Positions 43,885 to 53,224 are shown, counted from the first letter of the stretch. The stretch: DNA of 64,000 bases from Bacillota bacterium LX-D (GCA_031628995.1 JAVLUO010000002.1:186001-250000), one strand, 5' to 3'. Made by a program: numbers and translations. The notes: generated by a model from the letters alone, not told the origin.

Positions 43885-45252
43885 TTGGAGAGGCAAATGG
43901 AATGGGCTCACTTTATTGGAATTGGCGGGTCAGGAATGAGCGGCTTGGCCAAGATATTACTTGAAATAGGAGTTAAAGTATCTGGTTCAGATCAAAAATT
44001 ATCCAAGACGACTAAAGAATTAACTAATTTAGGAGCGCAGATTTACCAGGAACATAGTGGAGAGAACATCTTACCAGGTATAACAATGGTTATTAGATCC
44101 ACTGCAATACCTCCTGATAACCCCGAACTAGTAAAAGCGCAGGAACTACATATTCCAATTATCCATAGAGGAGAGCTTTTGGCTAAATTAACGGAAAAGC
44201 AGAAAACTATTGCTGTGGCTGGAGCTCACGGTAAAACTACAACCACTTCTATGTTAGCGACTATTTTTTATAAACATGGCCTTGATCCTACTGTAGCGGT
44301 TGGTGGGAAAGTGCTGGATATTGGCAGCAATGCAAAGTATGGAAAAGGTGAGTACTTAGTAGCTGAAGCTGATGAAAGCGATGGATCTTTTTTGAAATTA
44401 CATCCTTATGTAGCAGTTGTTACGAATATTGAAGATGACCATTTAGATCATTATGGCTCAGTGGAGAATATAATCAAGGCTTTCGAACAATTTATTTCTC
44501 TTGTTCCTCAGCAGGGCTTTTGTGTACTTTGCGCCGATGACTCTGAATTAGCCAGAATAGCTGGAAATGTACCTAATGCAATAACATATGGTTTAACAGG
44601 GAATCCTGATTATAAAGCTGAGGATATAGAATATGGCAATATTTCTCGAAGCAAAATTTATTACAAAAAAGAGTTTTTAGGTATTTTGGAACTCCTTATT
44701 CCTGGCCGCCATAATATAAGTAATGCATTAGGGGCAATTGCCGTTGGACATCAATTGGGAATAGAATTTTCAGCAATGGCACAGTACCTAAAAAGTTTTC
44801 ACGGAGCCGGTCGCAGATTTGAAACTGTAGGAGAACATCAGGGAATACATATTGTGGATGATTATGCTCACCATCCTACAGAGGTTAAAGCGACACTGCA
44901 AGCTGCAAAACAGCTTAATCCCAAAAGGTTGTTAGCTGTTTTTCAGCCTCATAGGTACACAAGGACAAAACAGCTGTTTAAGGAATTTGGTACTTCTTTT
45001 GCTGAAGCTGATAAAGTTATTGTGACCAATATTTATGCAGCCAGTGAACAGCCAATAGTGGGAGTGTCAGCTCAATTAATTGTCAATGAAATGAAAAATC
45101 AGGGTAAAGATGTTTTGTTTTTGCCTACGAGGGAAGACGTTATAGATTACTTGAGCCAAAATGGTTCTCCAGGCGATTTAATCCTGACCATAGGAGCCGG
45201 TGATATTTGTACAGTCGGCCCCGAACTACTGGCAAAACTTAATGGCGCATAA
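43885..45252 (+). CDS. murC: UDP-MurNAc:L-alanine ligase MurC
   Basis: MurC (455 aa) begins the stem peptide. N-terminal HFIGIGGSGMSGLA near residues 9-22, ATP-binding AVAGAHGKTTTTS near residues 110-122, EADESDGSFLKL near residue 158 and DDYAHHPTEVKATL near residue 328. TTG start supported by AGGAGAGG six bases upstream. murB follows after 22 bases. Confidence 0.97.
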   Translation: MERQMEWAHFIGIGGSGMSGLAKILLEIGVKVSGSDQKLSKTTKELTNLGAQIYQEHSGENILPGITMVIRSTAIPPDNPELVKAQELHIPIIHRGELLAKLTEKQKTIAVAGAHGKTTTTSMLATIFYKHGLDPTVAVGGKVLDIGSNAKYGKGEYLVAEADESDGSFLKLHPYVAVVTNIEDDHLDHYGSVENIIKAFEQFISLVPQQGFCVLCADDSELARIAGNVPNAITYGLTGNPDYKAEDIEYGNISRSKIYYKKEFLGILELLIPGRHNISNALGAIAVGHQLGIEFSAMAQYLKSFHGAGRRFETVGEHQGIHIVDDYAHHPTEVKATLQAAKQLNPKRLLAVFQPHRYTRTKQLFKEFGTSFAEADKVIVTNIYAASEQPIVGVSAQLIVNEMKNQGKDVLFLPTREDVIDYLSQNGSPGDLILTIGAGDICTVGPELLAKLNGA

Positions 45253-45274
45253 TTGACTTTTTGGAGGTTTAAGG

Positions 45275-46183
45275 ATGGATTGGGAAAAGGCTGCTAGTTT
45301 GCTTAGACCAAGGTTGAAGGGTGAATGCAGGCTAAATGAGCCCTTAAAAAAGCATACTACCTGGAGAATTGGAGGTCCTGCTGACTTACTTATTTTTCCT
45401 AAATGTAAAGAGGATATCATAGCTGTATTACAATTCTCTAATGAGCAGCAGCTGCCTCTTTATATTCTGGGTAACGGCTCCAATGTTTTAGTTCTCGACA
45501 AAGGTGTACGAGGCATTGTTTTAAAAACTTGTGGTTTAAACAGCCTTAATGTTAATGGCGAAATAATTAAAGCAGGGGCAGGGGTTTTGTTGCCACATTT
45601 AGCTAAGGTTGCATTAGAGCATAGCTTAAGCGGTCTTGAATTCATTGCGGGTATTCCAGGTACTGTAGGCGGAGCAGTGACCATGAATGCAGGTGCATAC
45701 GGAAGTACTATAGGTAATGTGCTTCAGTCTATCCAAGTTACGGATTTAACTGGGAAAGTTTTTACTTTAAACAGGGAAGAAGCTAATTTTACTTACCGTT
45801 CCAGTTCTATTAAAGATTTAGGTTATATTGTGCTGGAAGCTGAATTTATACTGAAACATGGCAACAAGGAGCAAATCAGCCATGTGATGCAGCTGAACAT
45901 GGAAAGCAGAAAAAAGAAGCAGCCTTTAAACCTGCCAAACGCCGGCAGTACATTTGTAAACCCGCCTGGGTATGCTGCAGGGTATCTAATTGAACAAGTA
46001 GGTGCTAAGGGCTTAAAGAAAGGTGGTGCACAAGTTTCAGAGAAACACGCTAATTTTATAGTAAACTACGACCACGCCAGTGCCAAAGACGTGTTAGAAC
46101 TAATAGCCCAAGTAAAAGACAGAGTTTATCAAAGGTACGGTATACATCTACAGACGGAAATAAAAGTATTGGGAGAGGGTTAG
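45275..46183 (+). CDS. murB: UDP-N-acetylenolpyruvoylglucosamine reductase MurB
   Basis: MurB (302 aa), FAD/NADPH enzyme forming UDP-MurNAc. FAD-binding segments HTTWRIGGPADLLI near residues 27-40, LGNGSNVLV near 65-73, SGLEFIAGIPGTVGGAVTMNAGAYG near 117-141 and YRSSSIKD; NAGSTFVNPPGYAAGYLIEQVGAKG carries the catalytic Ser and later Glu region. Type II-like length. Confidence 0.96.
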   Translation: MDWEKAASLLRPRLKGECRLNEPLKKHTTWRIGGPADLLIFPKCKEDIIAVLQFSNEQQLPLYILGNGSNVLVLDKGVRGIVLKTCGLNSLNVNGEIIKAGAGVLLPHLAKVALEHSLSGLEFIAGIPGTVGGAVTMNAGAYGSTIGNVLQSIQVTDLTGKVFTLNREEANFTYRSSSIKDLGYIVLEAEFILKHGNKEQISHVMQLNMESRKKKQPLNLPNAGSTFVNPPGYAAGYLIEQVGAKGLKKGGAQVSEKHANFIVNYDHASAKDVLELIAQVKDRVYQRYGIHLQTEIKVLGEG

Positions 46184-46206
46184 TTGACAGCTGGGGGTGA
46201 AAAGCT

Positions 46207-47475
46207 GTGGGTAAACTAATTGTCATGGGCGGTAATAGGCTAGTAGGTGAGATAGGCGTAAGTGGATCTAAAAATGCTGTTCTGCCAATTATGGCAGCTA
46301 GCCTCCTGACTAAGGGTACGTGCACATTATTTAATGTGCCGCTACTCAAAGATGTTTTAGTAATGCAAAAAGTGCTGGAACACCTGGGGGCAAAAGTAAC
46401 ATTTGAAAATAAAGTAATGATCATCGATTCCCGCCATGTCGAGTCTAAAGAAGTTGGGGAAAACCTTATGCGGCAGCTGAGGGCTTCCAACTTGGTAATG
46501 GGTTCTTTGTTAAGTAGGTTTAAAAAAATAAAAGTATCTTACCCTGGTGGATGTGCCATTGGTTCCCGCCCTATGGATTTACATATTAAAGGGTTTATGG
46601 CAATGGGAGCAAAGGTTACTGAAAAATATGGATTCATAGAAGCAGAGACAGAGCATTTACGCGGGGCAGATATTCAACTGGATTTTCCAAGTGTTGGCGC
46701 TACTGAAAACTTAATAATGGCGGCAAGTCTTGCTGAAGGAACAACTATTATTCGCAATGCAGCTAGGGAACCGGAAATTGTAGATCTGCAAAATTTCTTA
46801 AGCAATTTAGGGGTACGAATTAATGGAGCAGGTTTAGATATAATTAAGATTGAAGGAGTTAAGGAATTAGGTTCCATAGAACATACCATTATTCCAGATC
46901 GGATTGAGGCAGGAACCCATTTAATTGCAGCGGCTATAACAGGCGGGGATGTATTAGTTAAGGAAATTATTCCCGAACATCTGGAGTCTGTAATAGCTAA
47001 GCTGAAAGAAGTTGGCTTAAAAATAACCAAATATGACGAGGCTGTACGTATTACGGCTGTAAAAAGGCCGCAAGCAGTTGATTTTAAAACAATGCCTTAT
47101 CCCGGTTTCCCAACGGATTTACAGCCCCAATTAATGGCCTTAATGACTATTGCTAATGGTACTTGTATTGCATCAGAAAGTATTTTTGATAACCGTTTCA
47201 AACACATCGATGAATTTAGGAGAATGGGTGCTGATATAAAACTTGAAGGTAAAGCAGCTATCATTAAAGGAGTACCTTCATTGACAGGGGCATTTGTCGA
47301 AGCTACAGACTTAAGGGCAGGAGCGGCTTTGATTCTAGCGGGCATGATTGCTGAGGATGCTACAGTTATCGAAAACGCAGAACATATTGACCGTGGCTAC
47401 GAGAATATTGAAAATAAATATAATGCCTTGGGAGCAAAATTGTTCCGAGTTAATAATTCAAAAAATGGCAGCTGA
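46207..47475 (+). CDS. murA: UDP-GlcNAc 1-carboxyvinyltransferase MurA
   Basis: MurA (422 aa), the first committed wall enzyme, transfers enolpyruvate to UDP-GlcNAc. Inside-out alpha/beta barrel with GSKNAVLPIMAA near residues 20-31, the active-site Cys loop YPGGCAIGSRPMDLH near residues 114-128, and PDRIEAGTH. GTG start at 46207 behind GGGGGTGAAAAGCT. The stop lies within the terminator stem. The cysteine implies fosfomycin sensitivity, by family knowledge. Confidence 0.96.
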   Translation: MGKLIVMGGNRLVGEIGVSGSKNAVLPIMAASLLTKGTCTLFNVPLLKDVLVMQKVLEHLGAKVTFENKVMIIDSRHVESKEVGENLMRQLRASNLVMGSLLSRFKKIKVSYPGGCAIGSRPMDLHIKGFMAMGAKVTEKYGFIEAETEHLRGADIQLDFPSVGATENLIMAASLAEGTTIIRNAAREPEIVDLQNFLSNLGVRINGAGLDIIKIEGVKELGSIEHTIIPDRIEAGTHLIAAAITGGDVLVKEIIPEHLESVIAKLKEVGLKITKYDEAVRITAVKRPQAVDFKTMPYPGFPTDLQPQLMALMTIANGTCIASESIFDNRFKHIDEFRRMGADIKLEGKAAIIKGVPSLTGAFVEATDLRAGAALILAGMIAEDATVIENAEHIDRGYENIENKYNALGAKLFRVNNSKNGS

Positions 47476-47493
47476 AAAAGCTGCCTTAATTTT
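47467..47493 (+). terminator. Hairpin/terminator over the murA stop codon
   Basis: GGCAGCT (47467-47473) pairs with AGCTGCC (47479-47485) over GAAAA and is followed by TTAATTTT. The TGA stop straddles stem and loop. A new promoter begins ~50 bases later, so this probably ends much of the murG-murA transcript. Confidence 0.7.
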
Positions 47494-47536
47494 ATGCATT
47501 AATTCATCTAATTAATTATATTTACCCGCAGATGTC

Positions 47537-47565
47537 TTGGACTGGCTGTAAGAGTTTGTTATAAT
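47537..47565 (+). promoter_or_regulatory. SigA promoter of ftsQ
   Basis: TTGGAC (47537-47542), 17-base spacer, TATAAT (47560-47565). This is a near-canonical vegetative promoter located 46 bases before ftsQ and after the murA terminator. Confidence 0.75.
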
Positions 47566-47610
47566 TATAAAAACAATAAATGTAATTTTTAGTAAGTTGG
47601 AGGGATAAAG

Positions 47611-48360
47611 TTGACAGTTGTGCGGCGGACTAAAACCTTAGGCCGAGTTCAAAGGAAGTTGTTAAGGTTTTTATTTGTTTTGCTTCTTTTAACTTTAGCC
47701 TTATATTTTTTTGCCCAATCTAGCTTTTTTAATATTTCTCAAATCGAAACAAAAGGGTATAGTTATTTATCTTCTGCCGAAATTAAGCAACTGGCCAACA
47801 TTCCATTGGGCATGAACATATTTAAAATGGATGCTCAAAAAATAGAAAAGAATTTATTACTCCATCCTATGGTAAAGAATGTTAAAGTAGCTAGAAAGCT
47901 GCCTGCCACAGTTGTTGTCTCAATTCAAGAACGCAGCCCTGCAATTATACTTTCTAGCGCCCAGGGTTTTTTTGTTTTAGATGGTTCAGGAGTTTTTCTA
48001 AAAAAAATAAATAAAATTTCCGACTTAAAATTGCCTGTAGTAACGGGAATAAATTTACCAAATCAATATGGACCAGGTCAGACCATAGTTAATGAGAAAC
48101 TTGCCAAAGCTTTAAGCTTTATTTCCAAAGTGCCGGTGGAGCAAAGAAAAACAATTACAGAACTAGACATAAATGATGATGAGCACTTGGTTATTTACAT
48201 AGATAATGGATTAGAAATTCGCATGGGCGACGAAACAAGAATACCTGAAAAAATGCAAATTGTAAGTAAAATAACTAAAAGCAGTACGTTGTTAGCTAGA
48301 AAAATTGATTATATAGATTTAACTGCTGTTTCTACCCCCATTATCAAATATAGTAGATAA
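47611..48360 (+). CDS. ftsQ: Cell division protein FtsQ/DivIB
   Basis: 249-aa bitopic divisome protein: basic cytoplasmic N-terminus, membrane helix (FLFVLLLLTLALYFFAQ, about residues 24-41), a POTRA domain (IETKGYSYLSSAEIKQLANIPLGMNIF) and the FtsQ/DivIB beta domain. TTG start behind GGAGGG. Neighbours sbp, ftsA and ftsZ support the call. Confidence 0.92.
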   Translation: MTVVRRTKTLGRVQRKLLRFLFVLLLLTLALYFFAQSSFFNISQIETKGYSYLSSAEIKQLANIPLGMNIFKMDAQKIEKNLLLHPMVKNVKVARKLPATVVVSIQERSPAIILSSAQGFFVLDGSGVFLKKINKISDLKLPVVTGINLPNQYGPGQTIVNEKLAKALSFISKVPVEQRKTITELDINDDEHLVIYIDNGLEIRMGDETRIPEKMQIVSKITKSSTLLARKIDYIDLTAVSTPIIKYSR

Positions 48361-48393
48361 ACATGCTAAATATTCTAAATGAAGGTGATAAAA

Positions 48394-48723
48394 ATGTGGC
48401 TTCCTATTTTAGGCTTAGTAATTGGAGTAATAGTAGGCGTAATGTTTCCCTACCAAATACCAGTTGCTTATGCAAAATACATGTCTGTAGCTGCCTTGGC
48501 TGCTTTAGATTCTGTCTTTGGCGGCCTTAGGTCAGGTATGGAAAATAAGTTTGATAGTATGATTTTTTTGACAGGTTTTTTTAGTAATACACTTTTGGCT
48601 GGAGTCTTAGCTTATATTGGAGATCAGTTAGGTGTAGAGCTGTATATGGCTGCTGTTTTTGCCTTTGGAGTTAGACTATTTCAGAATTTAGCCATTATTA
48701 GAAGATTTTTATTAAAAAAATAG
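48394..48723 (+). CDS. sbp: Small basic protein Sbp (DUF1290)
   Basis: 109-aa integral membrane protein conserved before ftsA in Firmicutes; role unknown. It keeps the start MWLPILGLVIGVIVG, YMSVAALAALDSVFGGLR, FFSNTLLAGVLAYIGDQLGVELY and the C-terminal FAFGVRLFQNLAIIRRFLL. ATG 48394 is chosen over 48379 because AAGGTGAT sits just before it and family members start MWLP. About three to four membrane segments. Confidence 0.92.
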   Translation: MWLPILGLVIGVIVGVMFPYQIPVAYAKYMSVAALAALDSVFGGLRSGMENKFDSMIFLTGFFSNTLLAGVLAYIGDQLGVELYMAAVFAFGVRLFQNLAIIRRFLLKK

Positions 48724-48743
48724 TTAAAAAACTAATTGCAAAA

Positions 48744-48772
48744 AAAGGGAAATGCAACAGTTTGTTGAATTT
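48744..48772 (+). promoter_or_regulatory. Candidate SigH-type promoter of ftsA-ftsZ
   Basis: AAAGGGAAA (48744-48752), 11-base spacer, GTTGAATTT (48764-48772). It matches RnAGGAwWW-N11-RnnGAATwW with one mismatch (A to G in the -35). SigH-driven ftsAZ transcription is established in B. subtilis, which gives the match weight. Confidence 0.5.
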
Positions 48773-48846
48773 TCTAATATGTAGTTATATCTTGGTCTGG
48801 GCAGGTCTGTACCAAATATCAAGCAGATAAGCTGGAGGTGCAAAAA

Positions 48847-50079
48847 TTGCCCGAGAAAAATGTAGTAATTGGTTTAGATATTGGCAGTAGTAAAATTGTC
48901 GTAGTAGTTGGAGATATAGGTGAAGAAGGCCAGGTCGATGTAATTGGCGTTGGGGAATCAACAACTTCTGGTTTGCGCAAAGGGACTATTGTTGATATCG
49001 AAAATACGGCTAAGGCTATCGAAAAAGCGGTAGAAAAAGCTGAGCAAATGAGCGGAGTGGAGATAAATTCCGTCTACGTTGGAATAACTGGTCCCCACTT
49101 AGCCTCTCAAAATAATCGTGGAGTAGTAGCCGTAATTAGCAATAACAAAGAAATTTGCTCGGAAGATGCTGCTAGAGTGTTACAAGCTGCTCAAGTTATT
49201 GCACTTCCTTCTGATCGTAAAATTATCCACGTAATTCCAAGAGAATACATTGTCGACGGGTATGACGGCATTGTCGATCCTGTTGGCATGTGTGGGTCCC
49301 GTCTCGAAGTGGAAACAAACATTATAACGGGTGCCAGTACTTCCATCCAAAATACAATTAAAAGTGTTCACCGTGCAGGCCTGGAAGTTAACGCACTAGT
49401 TTATAATGCTCTGGCCTCGGCTGAAGCTGTATTGCTGCCAGCTGAAAAGGATTTGGGCACTCTTTTAGTAGATATAGGAGGGGGAACCACTGAGTTAGCC
49501 CTCTATGATCAAGGCAGTTTATGGTACGCATCAATTATACCCATAGGTGGAGATCATGTTACCAGTGATTTGGCGGTGGGGTTACGAACTCCTATTACTG
49601 AGGCAGAGCGAATTAAAAAGCAAGATGGATGTGTCTTACAACAATTAATGACTGATGATGATTATATTGAAGTCCCGAATGTAGGCGGCAATAATGTTCG
49701 CAGAGTTTCTAGAAAGCTAATAGCATCAATTATCGAACCCCGGATGCAAGAACTGTTTCATATGGTTAAAGCTGAATTGAATCATTCCGGGTACAAAGGA
49801 GTACTGCCTGGTGGAGTGGTGTTAACTGGCGGTACGGCGCTGATGGATGGTTTAGTACAACTTGCTGGCGAAGAATTAAACATGCCTGTCCGTATAGGAG
49901 TTCCCCGCAACGTAGGTGGAATGGCAGACATTGTAAATTCGCCTTGCTATGCAACAGCTTTGGGTATTTTAAGTTATGGAACCCGCAACCTTGCAGTGTT
50001 GCATGAGGCACCAACTGCAAACCCTCTAATTGGTGGTTTGCTGTCTAGGTTTTTTGCATGGATTAAAGAAATATTTTAA
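48847..50079 (+). CDS. ftsA: Cell division protein FtsA
   Basis: FtsA (410 aa) is the actin-like membrane tether of FtsZ. Actin-fold phosphate motif GLDIGSSKIVVVVGD at the N-terminus, LVDIGGGTTELALY near residue 203, LTGGTALMDGL near residue 330 and a C-terminal amphipathic membrane helix (LLSRFFAWIKEIF). TTG 48847 follows GGAGGTG by six bases; the GTG inside that site (48838) is less likely. Confidence 0.96.
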   Translation: MPEKNVVIGLDIGSSKIVVVVGDIGEEGQVDVIGVGESTTSGLRKGTIVDIENTAKAIEKAVEKAEQMSGVEINSVYVGITGPHLASQNNRGVVAVISNNKEICSEDAARVLQAAQVIALPSDRKIIHVIPREYIVDGYDGIVDPVGMCGSRLEVETNIITGASTSIQNTIKSVHRAGLEVNALVYNALASAEAVLLPAEKDLGTLLVDIGGGTTELALYDQGSLWYASIIPIGGDHVTSDLAVGLRTPITEAERIKKQDGCVLQQLMTDDDYIEVPNVGGNNVRRVSRKLIASIIEPRMQELFHMVKAELNHSGYKGVLPGGVVLTGGTALMDGLVQLAGEELNMPVRIGVPRNVGGMADIVNSPCYATALGILSYGTRNLAVLHEAPTANPLIGGLLSRFFAWIKEIF

Positions 50080-50105
50080 ATTGTTAGTTAAGTGGAGGGT
50101 TTGTA

Positions 50106-51149
50106 ATGCTGGAATTTGAGGATATGGACTATAATCAGTTTGCCAATATAAAAGTTATTGGTGTAGGTGGAGGAGGCAGCAATGCAGTCAACAGGATGAT
50201 ATCCGCTGGGCTGCAAGGTGTCGAATTTGTTACCGTTAATACAGATGCACAAGCCTTACGTTTTTCCCAGGCTGCTACAAAGCTGCAAATAGGAGGTAAA
50301 CTTACTAAGGGCTTAGGTGCCGGTGCAAATCCGGAAATCGGTAAAAAGGCTGCCGAAGAAAACAGAGATGAGATTTATAAAAGTTTACAAGGGGCAGATA
50401 TGGTGTTTGTCACAGCAGGTATGGGCGGCGGTACCGGAACAGGTGCGGCACCAGTAGTTGCTGAAATTGCCAAAGAAATAGGTGCTCTTACAGTTGGCGT
50501 GGTTACTAGGCCATTTACTTTTGAAGGACGAAAAAGGGCTGATCAAGCGGAAAATGGAATTAGCGAATTTAGAACCAGAGTTGATACCCTAATTGTTATT
50601 CCTAATGATCGACTATTACAAGTTGCCGATAAGCAAACATCAATTACGGAAGCCTTCCGAATTGCTGATGATGTTTTAAGACAAGGTGTACAAGGTATCT
50701 CAGATTTAATTGCTGTACCAGGGTTAATTAATTTAGACTTTGCCGATGTAAAAACTATTATGAAAGATACAGGCTCTGCTTTAATGGGAATTGGCCGTGC
50801 TAATGGTGATAAAAGGGCTTCTGATGCTGCCAAAATGGCTATCTCCAGTCCTTTACTGGAAACCTCCATTGAAGGCGCCAAGGGTGTTTTGCTGAACATC
50901 ACTGGAGGTGCCAACTTAGGGTTATTTGAAGTCAACGAAGCTGCAGAAATTATTTCTGCAGCAGCAGATCCAGAGGCAAATATTATTTTCGGTGCGGTGA
51001 TTGATGAGAGCATGCAGGAAGACATTCGGGTAACTGTAATTGCCACAGGTTTTGATCAAAGACACGTTCAACAGCAAATTGAAAAAGAAGATTTAAAACC
51101 TTTCTCCGCAGATGATTTGGATATCCCCGCATTTTTGAGAAGAAAATAA
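50106..51149 (+). CDS. ftsZ: Cell division protein FtsZ
   Basis: FtsZ (347 aa) is the tubulin-like GTPase forming the Z ring. [11 protein letters not shown] near residues 21-31, the tubulin signature [12 protein letters not shown] near residues 107-118, NTDAQAL, the T7 loop [11 protein letters not shown] near residue 211, and the C-terminal peptide [10 protein letters not shown] that binds FtsA/SepF. The linker is short. GGAGGG lies before the ATG; a strong terminator follows. Confidence 0.98.
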   Translation: MLEFEDMDYNQFANIKVIGVGGGGSNAVNRMISAGLQGVEFVTVNTDAQALRFSQAATKLQIGGKLTKGLGAGANPEIGKKAAEENRDEIYKSLQGADMVFVTAGMGGGTGTGAAPVVAEIAKEIGALTVGVVTRPFTFEGRKRADQAENGISEFRTRVDTLIVIPNDRLLQVADKQTSITEAFRIADDVLRQGVQGISDLIAVPGLINLDFADVKTIMKDTGSALMGIGRANGDKRASDAAKMAISSPLLETSIEGAKGVLLNITGGANLGLFEVNEAAEIISAAADPEANIIFGAVIDESMQEDIRVTVIATGFDQRHVQQQIEKEDLKPFSADDLDIPAFLRRK

Positions 51150-51170
51150 AAAATAGGGATATTAATTAGT

Positions 51171-51202
51171 AAAGCATCACTTTCTAAGTGGTGCTTTTTT
51201 TT
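51171..51202 (+). terminator. Terminator of the division cluster
   Basis: AAAGCATCACTT (51171-51182) pairs with AAGTGGTGCTTT (51186-51197) with one G-U, loop of three, followed by an eight-T run. Confidence 0.92.
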
Positions 51203-51223
51203 GGTAAATTTAGGGCATATTTA

Positions 51224-51288
51224 GGTCGAAATCTTTTACTTCTTTAGTCTATAAAATTACAATATTTACCAAGAAAAGATAGTATAAT
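51224..51288 (+). promoter_or_regulatory. Candidate spoIIG promoter with a 0A-box-like site
   Basis: TATAAT (51283-51288) has no good -35 at 17 bases. GGTCGAA (51224-51230) differs from the Spo0A box TGTCGAA at one base and lies about 65-70 bases upstream of the expected start. spoIIG promoters of this kind are Spo0A-activated SigA promoters with poor -35 spacing; the assignment is tentative. Confidence 0.35.
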
Positions 51289-51362
51289 TAAAGAAGAGTT
51301 CTATATTTATGAGTTCAAGAATAAGATGATAATAATTTAGCTCCTTAGTGGGGTTGAAAAGA

Positions 51363-52286
51363 ATGGTAAAGCATAATTATATTATTTACTTAGATATTGT
51401 ATTTCTAATTAACTTTGCAATGGATTTCATTTTACTTTGGGCAGTTTGGAAGTTTGGGCATTTCAAAACCTCGTTAAAACGCCTTTTATGGGGGGCGGCT
51501 ATTGGATCTTGCTATGCTATTGCAATTTTTTTGCCGGAGCTAAATTGGCTTTTAACTTGTGGGATTAAACTGCTCTTTTCATTAATTATTATATTTATTA
51601 CATTCGAATTTATTTCTTGGAGAAACTTTTTAATGGCTGTTGGCTGCTTTTATCTAGTTTCTTTTGTGGCTGCTGGCGCAATGTTAGGAGCAATTTATTT
51701 TTTTAGTACTTCCTCGAGTGCTTATAATTCCGTCAATGGAGTGTTGACTTATTTGGGCAACCTTCAATTGGGTTGGTTAATTACAGGACTGTGCATGATA
51801 CTCATTTTAGGTTATTTTACTGTTCCCTATTTGCGACAGTTTATGAAGCCGGAATGCTTTCTGATGCCTGTTGTTATCAAGGTGGAAGGACATTCTCTGT
51901 CAGTTCAGGCATTACTTGATACTGGTAATCATTTAAGAGACCCATTTAATAAAAAGCCGGTTATGATTATTGAATATGCTGCAATTAAAGAGATATTACC
52001 ATCGGAAATTTGCCAAATTCTTAAGGGTGGAGAAATTGGTTATGAACAATTTGCACAATTAGACTCTAATAGCAGTTGGTATAGCCGTTTAAAACTAATT
52101 CCATATGGTTCTATAGGGGAAAGCGGCTTGCTGCTGGCTTTTCGCCCAGATCTAGTTTCTGTGCAGCAAGGTGAAAAGCAAGTAAACTTAAGTGATGTTG
52201 TGGTGGCCATTAGTAATAAAAACCTTTCTTCCCAGGGTACATACCGAGCATTGCTGCATCAGGATATGTTTCCTGGAAAAATTTAA
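51363..52286 (+). CDS. spoIIGA: Sporulation sigma-E processing peptidase SpoIIGA
   Basis: SpoIIGA (307 aa) is the membrane aspartic protease that cleaves pro-SigE after a signal from SpoIIR. Five hydrophobic segments fill the N-terminal half (about residues 7-150); the C-terminal protease domain carries LLDTGNHLRDPF with the catalytic Asp near residue 185. ATG 51363 preferred over GTG 51348, since GTGGGG supplies the ribosome site. sigE follows after eight bases. Confidence 0.94.
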   Translation: MVKHNYIIYLDIVFLINFAMDFILLWAVWKFGHFKTSLKRLLWGAAIGSCYAIAIFLPELNWLLTCGIKLLFSLIIIFITFEFISWRNFLMAVGCFYLVSFVAAGAMLGAIYFFSTSSSAYNSVNGVLTYLGNLQLGWLITGLCMILILGYFTVPYLRQFMKPECFLMPVVIKVEGHSLSVQALLDTGNHLRDPFNKKPVMIIEYAAIKEILPSEICQILKGGEIGYEQFAQLDSNSSWYSRLKLIPYGSIGESGLLLAFRPDLVSVQQGEKQVNLSDVVVAISNKNLSSQGTYRALLHQDMFPGKI

Positions 52287-52294
52287 GGTAGGAG

Positions 52295-53029
52295 GTGGGT
52301 AAAATAAGTCAGGTACTTAAAATAAAATGGCAAATTAAGCTATTTCTGATACAATTGCTGAGAAAACTTAAAATTCTAGATGACGTTTACTATGTAGGCA
52401 GCAGCGAAGCTCTTCCGCCGCCATTATCAAATGATGAGGAAAGTGTCCTTATTGGACAGCTGGAGGGGGGAAATTTAGCAGTTAAAGGGGTTTTAATTGA
52501 GAGAAATCTGAGATTAGTTGTTTACATAGCGCGTAAATTTGAGAATACAGGTGTAGGTATTGAGGATTTAGTTTCCATTGGAACAATTGGACTAATTAAA
52601 GCAGTCAATACTTTTGACCCCAAAAAGAAAATCAAACTTGCCACATACGCATCTCGCTGCATAGAGAATGAAATTTTAATGCATTTAAGAAGAAATAATA
52701 AAACTAGAGTTGAAGTATCTTTCGATGAACCATTGAATATAGATTGGGATGGCAATGAACTTTTACTCTCCGATGTTTTAGGTACGGAAAATGATGTAAT
52801 TTATAAATCATTAGAAGAAGAAGTAGATAAAACACTGCTTCAGCAGGCTATGAAAAAACTTTCCCCTCGGGAGAAAAAAATAATGGAATTTCGCTTCGGA
52901 CTATTGGATGGGTTGGAGAAAACTCAGAAGGAAGTTGCCGATTTGTTAGGTATTTCTCAATCTTACATATCTAGGCTGGAAAAGAGGATTATCAAGCGTT
53001 TGCGCAAGGAAATAAACCGTTTAGAATAG
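52295..53029 (+). CDS. sigE: Mother-cell sporulation sigma factor SigE (pro-form)
   Basis: Pro-SigE (244 aa). A basic, amphipathic N-terminal pro-region (about residues 1-28) precedes the conserved [14 protein letters not shown], region 2 ([34 protein letters not shown]) and region 4 ([27 protein letters not shown]). GTG start behind AAGGTAGGAG. Conservation with B. subtilis SigE is very high by eye. Confidence 0.97.
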   Translation: MGKISQVLKIKWQIKLFLIQLLRKLKILDDVYYVGSSEALPPPLSNDEESVLIGQLEGGNLAVKGVLIERNLRLVVYIARKFENTGVGIEDLVSIGTIGLIKAVNTFDPKKKIKLATYASRCIENEILMHLRRNNKTRVEVSFDEPLNIDWDGNELLLSDVLGTENDVIYKSLEEEVDKTLLQQAMKKLSPREKKIMEFRFGLLDGLEKTQKEVADLLGISQSYISRLEKRIIKRLRKEINRLE

Positions 53030-53070
53030 CGATTTTAAAGCACTTATAATATTTATTTCAAAGACTTAAG

Positions 53071-53112
53071 AACCGCATGAGCTGTTTGGTTAAGCAGCTT
53101 GTGCGGTTTTTT
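53071..53112 (+). terminator. Terminator after sigE
   Basis: AACCGCATGAGCTG (53071-53084) pairs with CAGCTTGTGCGGTT (53095-53108) with two G-U pairs, loop of ten, and a six-T run. It separates sigE from sigG. Confidence 0.9.
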
Positions 53113-53137
53113 CTTTTGCATTTGTACTTTTAGTTCA

Positions 53138-53167
53138 GTATAAAACCAAATTGCGCTGGCAATAATT
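53138..53167 (+). promoter_or_regulatory. Candidate SigF promoter of sigG-spoIIR
   Basis: GTATA (53138-53142), 15-base spacer, GGCAATAATT (53158-53167). This matches the SigF pattern GYATA and GGnRAnAmT. The place, between the sigE terminator and sigG, is where SigF-dependent sigG transcription is known to start in B. subtilis. Confidence 0.5.
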
Positions 53168-53224
53168 AAAAATGACTTAGAGTTAAGGATTGATAAATTA
53201 TCTACTTGGAGGCAGGCACGTTAA

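Noticed and set aside
46056-46490. 144-aa antisense ORF over the murB/murA junction
   Set aside because: Spans the end of one conserved gene and the start of another in the opposite strand; composition is that of a shadow frame and no start signal is present.
50543-51046. 167-aa antisense ORF over ftsZ
   Set aside because: It mirrors codon periodicity of a strongly conserved gene, lacks a ribosome site and has no recognisable domain.
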